Shown piece after piece: positions 33,552 through 41,160 of a stretch of 64,000 bases of DNA (positions are counted from its first letter, which is position 1; every line of letters starts with the position of its first letter). The position numbers and the translations under genes are program-made. The notes beneath the pieces were generated by a model that was given only the letters and a program-made list of their open reading frames with translations, searched no databases and was not told the DNA's origin. Source of the DNA: an uncultured Prevotella sp. (lineage in GTDB: Bacteria > Bacteroidota > Bacteroidia > Bacteroidales > Bacteroidaceae); assembly GCA_946404405.1 (NCBI GenBank), contig CAMJDL010000005.1, forward strand, positions 1-64,000. Reading direction: 5' to 3'.

Positions 33552-33586
33552 CAATTTTCAATTATCAATTCTCAATTTTCAATTGT
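33552..33586 (-). repeat. Heptamer array filling the spacer between two fasciclin genes
   Basis: Five plus-strand units: CAATTTT, CAATTAT, CAATTCT, CAATTTT, CAATTGT. They occupy all but a few bases between the stop at 33590 and the ATG at 33550. Confidence 0.9.
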
Positions 33587-33589
33587 CGT

Positions 33590-35848
33590 TTAGTACCAGT
33601 CTTCTGTCATGGTCTGGCTATTCACAATGTCAAGTGGTACCAGTTCAATGAAGTCAAACGACCATCCGAGGTTGGCATCATTCACAAGGTTCTTGATGCG
33701 CAGCCAGTAGTCCTTGCCCTGCTCGAAACGCTGGGTGGTGATGATACGGCGTAACATCATCGTACCATAACCCGTCTCAGAACGACAACTGGTAGAGCCG
33801 ATAATCTGGCTGGCTGCCGAGTAGATGTCGTTGTCAGTATAGGTCAATGGGTCTGTAACTGTATTATAGGTACCACGTGAGAAAGATGCTGGAGCGCGCA
33901 TATAACCACGGACATGCATACGCTGGTCACTCTCTACGCCGCAGTCGGATGTCTCGTCGTCGGAACGGTTGACGATATCCTCATAACCGATGGTGGCATC
34001 CTGATAGGGGTTAGCGCAAGCATCAAAGGGGATGCCGATGGCCACCATGTCTGACTGCTTGGAAGTATTGCCAAGATAGAACTGCATCAGTCCACCACGA
34101 GCCATAGGCGGATAGATGATACGCAACTCATAGTCGCCTGTTGGCACGTGAGGCAGTTTGACAGCAAAGTCGTACACATCCCAACCTTGGAACTGGTCTG
34201 AGTTGTGGGCACGCCAAGCACCCATCACGCAGAAGCGCAACAGCGTTCCTGGGTTGTAGCAGACGATGTTGTCGAAATAGTTGTTCTGGAAAGCGATACG
34301 GTTACCGTCACCACCACCATTCAAGGTGCTCACCTCAGCTGGTGTAGCAAAGCGCAGGCCGTTATTGATGAGCTCATAGAGGAATGTTGATGAATCGAGT
34401 CGCAAACGCTCATGGAGTGCATCTTTGGCGTTCTGGTCATATTTTAGAATGCCTTTAATGCGATGAATATAACCATTCAGCGTTTCAATGCTTTTGGTGC
34501 GGTCAATAGACACGCCCTTGAACACAAGCGTATGATCACCGTCACCTGGCATACCGAACATGCCGAGCTTCTTGGTCAGCGTGTTATTGGTCAGATAACG
34601 GTTCAGCCAGAGTTCCTTGGTGGTCTTGGGGTTCGTCTCCCATACCTTCAAAAGGGTGTTTGGAAGCATCGTCTCAAAATACTCCTGTGGCTCATAGCCA
34701 AAGCTGACGTTCCATGAAGCATTGGTCTGTGCATTCTTCTCATAGACAATGCGGTCGATAGGCATACCAGCACGCAGGATGTGATAAGCCACAAACATAT
34801 TCACCACATTATACGGATTGGTAAAGTCGTTACCTGTACTGATGGTGATATTTTTCTCCTTGATATAGTCATACCAGGCTCCGCAGTTACCATACCACTC
34901 TTTACACCAAGCTACTAACGTACTTTTGTCATCGGGATCGTTAGGGTTGTAAAAACTTGTGATACCGGCAGCTTTGAATACATCATCGGTCTCGGCAAAT
35001 ACTGTCCACTTGACCATACACTCCTTAGGATAATAGATGGAGTTGCCGTCACGGTCATTGTGGTTGTTACCCAAATCGTATGTCTTGGCTGTTCCGTCAG
35101 CATTGTTCTTGCGCTCAATCATGAGGGTGTCGGTTAATCCTGTTGCCTCAAGTGCTGCATAGAAGATGCTCAGGTCCTTCTCACCCTCCACACGTAACTG
35201 GTCATCAGTGGTGCGGTCGGAACGTGGAATGACATTTGAGCATACTTGCAGAATACCGTTGATGGCCTCAATATCGCCATCGATGATAGCTGCAATGTCG
35301 TTGAGGCTGGTCAAACCAATATACTCTTCTTTGTAGGCATCTTCACCGAAAGAGCCGACACGTATGCTACGACCGGTCTTCATCGTCGTCCATGTGGTGG
35401 CTGTACCGTCCAGATCAACCTGCATGTGCTTCTCACCAGAGAGGTGGAAGCGTGCAATGTCGTCACACAGCGAGTCAGACATCAGGTCAACTTTTGCCAT
35501 GACGTCGAGATTGTTCCAGTTGGCATCTTCTGTTATGCCGTTATGCTTCAGCTTAGCCTTGGAGATGAGGTACGACTCGTCGTTATAGAGACTGTCAAGA
35601 TAACTGTCCACACCATCGTTGACAGGTGCGAAACAGGTATATTCGCCATACGTACCCATATACTTGTCAAAGCCTCCTTTTTCCAGAATATGATAGAAGG
35701 CGCTCAGCTCAGATCTGTCACGCAGCATCTCTGCAATGGTCTTCTGGTCGGAAGAGAACAGGTTAGAACCATCGGGCTCTTCAGTACAAGACAGCATACC
35801 GCAGGTGACGCAGATTCCACAGATAATATATTTAAGTTTGGTAATCAT
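33590..35848 (-). CDS. Fasciclin (FAS1)-domain lipoprotein
   Basis: 752 residues with a lipobox at GMLSC in a signal peptide nearly identical to that of the downstream SusD. FAS1 motifs are SAFYHILEKGGFDKYMG, YTCFAPVNDGVDSYLDSL, and a second unit with IYYPKECMVKWTVFAETDDVF and GYIHRIKGILKYD. The C-terminal 250 residues carry a beta-sandwich-like region (VYDFAVKLPHVPTGDYELRI, FYLGN, KDYWLRIKNL) resembling carbohydrate- or ligand-binding folds, but I cannot name it. It lies between a SusD gene and another FAS1 gene in the operon. Confidence 0.82.
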   Translation of the reverse strand: MITKLKYIICGICVTCGMLSCTEEPDGSNLFSSDQKTIAEMLRDRSELSAFYHILEKGGFDKYMGTYGEYTCFAPVNDGVDSYLDSLYNDESYLISKAKLKHNGITEDANWNNLDVMAKVDLMSDSLCDDIARFHLSGEKHMQVDLDGTATTWTTMKTGRSIRVGSFGEDAYKEEYIGLTSLNDIAAIIDGDIEAINGILQVCSNVIPRSDRTTDDQLRVEGEKDLSIFYAALEATGLTDTLMIERKNNADGTAKTYDLGNNHNDRDGNSIYYPKECMVKWTVFAETDDVFKAAGITSFYNPNDPDDKSTLVAWCKEWYGNCGAWYDYIKEKNITISTGNDFTNPYNVVNMFVAYHILRAGMPIDRIVYEKNAQTNASWNVSFGYEPQEYFETMLPNTLLKVWETNPKTTKELWLNRYLTNNTLTKKLGMFGMPGDGDHTLVFKGVSIDRTKSIETLNGYIHRIKGILKYDQNAKDALHERLRLDSSTFLYELINNGLRFATPAEVSTLNGGGDGNRIAFQNNYFDNIVCYNPGTLLRFCVMGAWRAHNSDQFQGWDVYDFAVKLPHVPTGDYELRIIYPPMARGGLMQFYLGNTSKQSDMVAIGIPFDACANPYQDATIGYEDIVNRSDDETSDCGVESDQRMHVRGYMRAPASFSRGTYNTVTDPLTYTDNDIYSAASQIIGSTSCRSETGYGTMMLRRIITTQRFEQGKDYWLRIKNLVNDANLGWSFDFIELVPLDIVNSQTMTEDWY

Positions 35849-35851
35849 AAT

Positions 35852-35879
35852 TTCTAATTTCTAATTACTAATTACTAAT
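35852..35879 (-). repeat. Heptamer array filling the SusD-fasciclin spacer
   Basis: TTCTAAT twice then TACTAAT twice (plus strand), from the SusD stop to the fasciclin ATG. Confidence 0.9.
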
Positions 35880-37622
35880 TTAATATTTGGAGGACGATTT
35901 GTATACAGGATTCTGCATGAGACTGGTGTTAATATCCACCTCGTCCTGATTGATAGGCATGTAGAGATAACGCTCGTCACGTATCTTTGCCTTCATAGCT
36001 GTAGGTACGGCATACTTGCGTAATGCCAAATCGTAGAAGGCATCACTATTGGCAACGATGGCATAATTCTCGTCAGAGAACTTATACTTCAGACTTGCCT
36101 TGTTCGTTGTATGACGATAGTTGTAGCGCATCAGGTCAAACCAACGTTTTCCCTCAAAGCACAATTCACGTGCACGCTCAGCCAATACCAGTTCTTCCAT
36201 CTTGTCCTTGTACACGGAATATTTCATGGCATAGGATGTCTTATTGGCATCCGACAGCGAGCGATTATTAACAAACTGGCATATAGCGAAGGCTTGCTCG
36301 TTACGGTTGTCACCTTCGGCCTTACCGCCTAAGTTGTACAATTGTACAAGGGCTTCAGCCTTCATCAGCATGACGTCAGTAAGACGATAGAGTATCCAGT
36401 TCTGATAAACCGATGAACGGGTGTCGCGCTTGTTGTCAGCAGTATTGTTGGTTCCTGCTGACGTTGTTGCAACGAACTTACGTACACCGAACTGTTCAGT
36501 GCTGGTACTGGCAGCATCGTAGAGGAACTCATAGAGACGCTGGTCCACGCTGTTAACCCATACACCGTTACCTGTAGCATCCACTTTACCATAGATTGAA
36601 GCAGCTTTCAGATAGCCATAGCCATTGCTGCTGGCATTATTGTAGCGGTAATACATCTGGTCAAGACCTGTATTGTTGGCATTGGAACTACGGAACTGCA
36701 ACTCAAAAATACTTTCGTCGGCATTCTGTCCCGTCTGTCCAAAGATGTCACTAAACATCTCGTTGTAGTCTGAGAGATAGTAATCTTTCTTCTCCTCGTC
36801 ACCACCCCAGCGACGGCGTGATGGCTTCAGCTCGTAGGCTTCCTTCTTGGCCTTGATAATCTTGTCGCAGTATTCTACACAAGCCTCATAGTCGCTGACA
36901 TCACGATTGATAGATGCACGCCAGAGATAGATATCGGCCAAAATGGCGTTGATACCGTCCTGATTCAGGTAGCCCTTGTCGCGCCAGTCACCGTATGTAG
37001 AACCTGAGATAGCATACTTTGAAGCCTCTTTCAGGTCTTCGATACACATGGTGAGAACTGCATCGGGATCAGACTGTGGCGCATTGAGGTCGTCACTGCT
37101 GTTGAGATAGGCACTGGGTGTTACAGGAATATCGTGGAACACCTTCGTCAGGTAGAAGTAGCAGAATGCGCGTAGGGCTAACATCTGTGCCTTGTTGGCA
37201 TCATAGTCGCCACGTGTGTAGTCTGGATCTACAGCAATCACACTCTCAGCCTTCTCCAGTACCAGATTACAGTAGTTGATGGCTGAGTAGAAAGGATACC
37301 AAGAGGTGAACGCATTCTCAGTCTCAATATTGAACGAATATATCTGCTGTAATGCCGTTCTGTAAGCGGCACTGGAAGGCAGTGTTGAGGTCAAGACGAG
37401 TTCATCGGAACGGAAGTCACCCCAAACAATCATGTTACGTATGGCAGAAGCGTCGCGCAATTGTGCGTAGGCAGTAGCCACCACAGCATCCACCTCACTC
37501 TTCTTCTGCCAGTAGTCGTCATCGACAGTCTTGTTGTCTGGCAGAATGACTGTGTCTACGCAAGCGGTAAAACCACAGATAACGCAGATAACACTGATTA
37601 TATATTTTACTTTGGTAATCAT
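35880..37622 (-). CDS. SusD/RagB-family glycan-binding lipoprotein (pair 1)
   Basis: 580 residues with lipobox at GFTAC. SusD hallmarks: DDYWQKKSEVDAVVATAYAQ, SFNIETENAFTSWYPFYSAI, YCNLVLEKAE, QMLALRAFCYFYLTKVFHD, and the C-terminal ARELCFEGKRWFDLMRYNY. It partners the SusC encoded directly upstream. The spacer is a heptamer array, and the leader cassette is shared with the genes at 28385 and 35848. Confidence 0.92.
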   Translation of the reverse strand: MITKVKYIISVICVICGFTACVDTVILPDNKTVDDDYWQKKSEVDAVVATAYAQLRDASAIRNMIVWGDFRSDELVLTSTLPSSAAYRTALQQIYSFNIETENAFTSWYPFYSAINYCNLVLEKAESVIAVDPDYTRGDYDANKAQMLALRAFCYFYLTKVFHDIPVTPSAYLNSSDDLNAPQSDPDAVLTMCIEDLKEASKYAISGSTYGDWRDKGYLNQDGINAILADIYLWRASINRDVSDYEACVEYCDKIIKAKKEAYELKPSRRRWGGDEEKKDYYLSDYNEMFSDIFGQTGQNADESIFELQFRSSNANNTGLDQMYYRYNNASSNGYGYLKAASIYGKVDATGNGVWVNSVDQRLYEFLYDAASTSTEQFGVRKFVATTSAGTNNTADNKRDTRSSVYQNWILYRLTDVMLMKAEALVQLYNLGGKAEGDNRNEQAFAICQFVNNRSLSDANKTSYAMKYSVYKDKMEELVLAERARELCFEGKRWFDLMRYNYRHTTNKASLKYKFSDENYAIVANSDAFYDLALRKYAVPTAMKAKIRDERYLYMPINQDEVDINTSLMQNPVYKSSSKY

Positions 37623-37625
37623 AAT

Positions 37626-37653
37626 TTCTAATTTCTAATTACTAATTACTAAT
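37626..37653 (-). repeat. Heptamer array filling the SusC-SusD spacer (pair 1)
   Basis: TTCTAAT twice, TACTAAT twice (plus strand). This is identical in order to the array at 35852. Confidence 0.9.
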
Positions 37654-37657
37654 TGTA

Positions 37658-40600
37658 TTAGAAGCCAAAGCTAAGACTGGCTGTAATAGACTTAGACCTT
37701 GGTGTGGTAGCACCGTCAGAGGCTGGCGTATATGTGCCGGCAGTGATTTCCGGGTCAATACCACTGTACTTTGTCCAACAGAAGAGGTTGTTCATAGTCA
37801 CGTAAGCCGAGAGCGAGTTCAGGCCGTATTTCTTAAGCGCCTTCTTGGGAACGCTGTAGGAAATCTGCAGGTTGTTGAAACGCAGGAACGATCCATCCTC
37901 CACGAAACGTGAGCTGACCTGATAGTTATAGCCAGTACCATAGAGAGCGCGTGGAATCTGTGTCACATCGCCATCCTTACGCCAGCGGTAGGTTACGGAA
38001 GAACACTGGTTCTGTGTACCGTACATGCTCTCCAGACCCATACGTGCCGTATTGATGATCTTGTTGCCCCAACGGAAGTTGAAACGTGAAACCATCTTCC
38101 AGTTGCCATACTGCAGTGTCAGACTGAAACCACCTTGCATCTTAGGCAATGAGTTACCTAAGTACTTGATATCAAGCTCGTTGATGGTACCGTCGTGGTT
38201 GACATCCTGATAGATGGCGTCACCACCCTTGAACTCATATTCAGTATCACCATAATAATAGGTCAGGTGCTTAGGCACGCCCGTATTAGTCATGATGACC
38301 TTGCCTTTCTCGTCAGTAGCTACGGGGAAGGTCTTACCTTCTGCCAGCTGCTGGTTAATCCAGGCCTCGTAGTTCCAGTCGTATTTCTCACCACGTGCTG
38401 CGGCCTGCTGTTGCAACTGCAACTGTTTGGTGTTGTAGTTGGTCAGGTAGTCGTAAGTATATTGGAATACACCCAGGCTTTGGAATCCGTAGATAGAACA
38501 AAGCGGGTCGCCTACTACAACGCGGCTGAGGATAGAGCTGGCGCCACGCTTGCTGTAGCTGGGCTGTGAATTCAGGTTGTCCAGCACACGCTGATCCATA
38601 TCTAACAGCTTGTTGACGTTCTGAGCCAGGTTGACGCTGGCAGAAACGGAGAATTTCTTGATTTTGATAAATTTGTTTCCTGTAATAGATAACTCCCATC
38701 CTTTGTTCTCCATCTCGCCGACATTACCGTAAGAGAGTGTCGTAGAGGTGTTCCATGTAGCAGATGTCGGAATGGGAATACCCTTCATAATCAGGTCCTT
38801 GGTATTATCTTTATAGAGGTTCAAGTCGAACTCAACCATATCATTCATCAAACCGAGGTTGAAACCAAGGTTCAAGCCCGTCTTTTTCTGCGGACGCAGG
38901 TCGTCGAGTTTCATACCGCTCATCGTCGTGTAATAACCTGTGCCATAGCGGCCTGCACGTGATGTGTACTGGTTGAAATAGTTGTCAACAGATACGCTTG
39001 AGCTACCAGCGATACCCCATGATCCGCGAATGGCAAGCATAGATATCACTTTTCTCAGCGGCTTGAAGAAAGGCTCTTCGCTGATATTGTAACGCAAAGA
39101 GAGGGATGGCGAGATGAACCAAGGATTCTTAGGACCGAACTTAGAGTTGCCGTCACCACGCAGCGTGAAGTTCATGCTATAGCGCATCTTATATGAGAAC
39201 ACGGCATTGAACAGCCAGTTTTGCCAAGCTGACTTGGTAGTACCCGGCTGGTTGTCCATACCTAACAGATGAGCATCGATCGTGGCCGACTCAATACCAT
39301 TCGGTATGGAGTTCTGACCAATATACTGGTAGGTATTCTTCTGTGTACCTGCCTCATAGCGTGCCAGCATGTTCAGCGAGAAGTCCTCGTTCTTGAAGGC
39401 TGGTGTATAGATCAGTTCCAAACGTGAACCCATCTTAAACTGGTTGGTCTCCGTATTGGTAATGAAGTTGTACTCGTCGTCGGTATAGCTACCGTTAGAA
39501 AGACTTCCCGGCATAAAAGTCGGCTTAGAATAAGCATAGATATCGAAATAGACACGTCCATTGAATGTCAGACGATGCTGACCATGCTCTGTACCGAGCA
39601 GTTCGTACTTGATATTGAAGTCCGGCACGATACTATAGGTCTTTTCCTTCTGCCAAGAGCTGTTGGCGTATGCTACGGGGTTACCGATGGCCACAACGTC
39701 TGCCAATTGTGTTGACGTATAGTTGCCGTCATCAGGCGTCATACCGTTGACGGTGGGATTCATCAGGAAGTATTCGCCAGTATTGTTGTTATACTGGTCC
39801 ATACGATAGATGCTGGCATTAGGTGCCATAGCCAATGCCATAGCTAACAGCTGGTTGTGACCCTTTTTCGCGTCGCTCTTGCTGCTGCCGTAGGTATAGT
39901 TCTTCAGGTTGTCGGTATAGGTCAACGCGAAGTTGGTAGAGAAACGGATGCGGTCACTGACGTTATAGTCCAGTACCAGACGTGTGGTCAGACGATCCAT
40001 GCGCTGTTTGATGACGGTACCCGTCTGGTGGTTGTAGCTGGCCGAGATACGGAACTGTGCTTTCTGTCCACCACCGGAAATATTGAAGGTAGCTTCATGC
40101 TGCTCACCAAACTGCTTGATGGCATCTACCCAGTCGGTATTCTTATTCCAGTTGTTGGCCTCAGCCCATGACTCTGCCGGGATATAGTTAATCTCGTTGA
40201 TGGTCGAAGTGGCTGAAGAGCTCTGTGTAGGATTGTAGAATTCCTCTTTGAGCATCATGGTGTAGTTGTCACCGTTCAGCAGGTCATAGCCCTTAGGCAT
40301 CCAAGTGCCGGTAAACTTATAGCCTAATGTCACTTTGGGTTTACCGCGTGCACCACGCTTAGTGGTAATCTGGATGACACCGTTGGCACCCTGCGAACCC
40401 CAGATAGCTGTAGCAGCAGCATCCTTGAGGACGGTGATGCTGGCAATATCGTCCACGCTGACAGCCAGCAGTGACGAGAAGGCCTCTTCGTCAGCACTTT
40501 CCAAGTCGATGTCGCCAGTGTTATATTCAAATATCTTGTCATCAACAACAATCAGAGGTTCTGCACTACCACTCAGTGTTGAAACACCACGCAGGCGCAT

Positions 40601-41116
40601 AGATGTACCGGCACCGAGGTTACCAGAGTTGCTGACGATGTCCAGACCGGCAATTTCACCCTGCAGGGCCTCGTCGGCTGAGGTGAATGCCATACCTTCT
40701 ACTTGTTCCATGTTCATGGTCTGGCGCGAGACAGAAATCTCACGTTTGTCGATGTTCAGACCGCCAGCATTGGTACGACGACCCTTAACCACCACTTCAG
40801 TCAGGGCTGTACCTTCATCTTCCAGCTTGATTTTAAAAACGGTCTGATTGCCAATCGTGACGATTTTAGTCTTACTACCTACATACGAGAAGACGAGTTT
40901 GTTCTTCGGGTTCTTGATCTCCATAGAGAAGTTACCCATCATATCAGTCTGTGTGGCATTGACGATACGGTTGTTAGCGTCTCGTTCCACCACGTTGGCC
41001 ATCATAATCGGGCCCATGGCATCTTCCACCGTACCTGATATGACCTTTCCTTGTGCCATCATCGTCTGTGCAATGACGGTAAACAGGAGCGTCAATAGGA
41101 ATTTATATTTCGACAT
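37658..41116 (-). CDS. SusC/RagA-family TonB-dependent outer-membrane transporter (pair 1)
   Basis: About 1152 residues from the ATG at 41116 (MSKYKFLLTLLFTVIAQTMMAQ signal peptide). An ATG 24 bases further upstream would add MKSEKLKN, which is simply a translated heptamer array, so it is rejected as the start. Domains: carboxypeptidase-regulatory-like (VISGTVEDAMGPIMMANVV), plug (MRLRGVSTLSGSAEPLIVVDD, ITVLKDAAATAIWGSQGANG), then the barrel, ending KSITASLSFGF. It pairs with the following SusD. Confidence 0.92.
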   Translation of the reverse strand: MSKYKFLLTLLFTVIAQTMMAQGKVISGTVEDAMGPIMMANVVERDANNRIVNATQTDMMGNFSMEIKNPKNKLVFSYVGSKTKIVTIGNQTVFKIKLEDEGTALTEVVVKGRRTNAGGLNIDKREISVSRQTMNMEQVEGMAFTSADEALQGEIAGLDIVSNSGNLGAGTSMRLRGVSTLSGSAEPLIVVDDKIFEYNTGDIDLESADEEAFSSLLAVSVDDIASITVLKDAAATAIWGSQGANGVIQITTKRGARGKPKVTLGYKFTGTWMPKGYDLLNGDNYTMMLKEEFYNPTQSSSATSTINEINYIPAESWAEANNWNKNTDWVDAIKQFGEQHEATFNISGGGQKAQFRISASYNHQTGTVIKQRMDRLTTRLVLDYNVSDRIRFSTNFALTYTDNLKNYTYGSSKSDAKKGHNQLLAMALAMAPNASIYRMDQYNNNTGEYFLMNPTVNGMTPDDGNYTSTQLADVVAIGNPVAYANSSWQKEKTYSIVPDFNIKYELLGTEHGQHRLTFNGRVYFDIYAYSKPTFMPGSLSNGSYTDDEYNFITNTETNQFKMGSRLELIYTPAFKNEDFSLNMLARYEAGTQKNTYQYIGQNSIPNGIESATIDAHLLGMDNQPGTTKSAWQNWLFNAVFSYKMRYSMNFTLRGDGNSKFGPKNPWFISPSLSLRYNISEEPFFKPLRKVISMLAIRGSWGIAGSSSVSVDNYFNQYTSRAGRYGTGYYTTMSGMKLDDLRPQKKTGLNLGFNLGLMNDMVEFDLNLYKDNTKDLIMKGIPIPTSATWNTSTTLSYGNVGEMENKGWELSITGNKFIKIKKFSVSASVNLAQNVNKLLDMDQRVLDNLNSQPSYSKRGASSILSRVVVGDPLCSIYGFQSLGVFQYTYDYLTNYNTKQLQLQQQAAARGEKYDWNYEAWINQQLAEGKTFPVATDEKGKVIMTNTGVPKHLTYYYGDTEYEFKGGDAIYQDVNHDGTINELDIKYLGNSLPKMQGGFSLTLQYGNWKMVSRFNFRWGNKIINTARMGLESMYGTQNQCSSVTYRWRKDGDVTQIPRALYGTGYNYQVSSRFVEDGSFLRFNNLQISYSVPKKALKKYGLNSLSAYVTMNNLFCWTKYSGIDPEITAGTYTPASDGATTPRSKSITASLSFGF

Positions 41117-41119
41117 ATT

Positions 41120-41160
41120 CTTCAATTTTTCACTTTTCATTTTTCACTTTTCACTTCTCA
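41120..41160 (-). repeat. Heptamer array spanning fasciclin stop to SusC start
   Basis: Plus-strand units CTTCAAT, TTTTCAC, TTTTCAT, TTTTCAC, TTTTCAC, TTCTCA. On the coding strand the array begins with the TGA stop of the fasciclin gene and ends three bases before the SusC ATG. Confidence 0.88.

Noticed and set aside
33551..33568. Six extra N-terminal residues (MIIENC) for the small fasciclin lipoprotein
   Set aside because: They come from the heptamer spacer; MKKNKYIGIL at 33550 begins a normal lipoprotein signal peptide.
41117..41140. Eight extra N-terminal residues (MKSEKLKN) for the first SusC
   Set aside because: They are a translated heptamer array and precede a proper signal peptide start at 41116.
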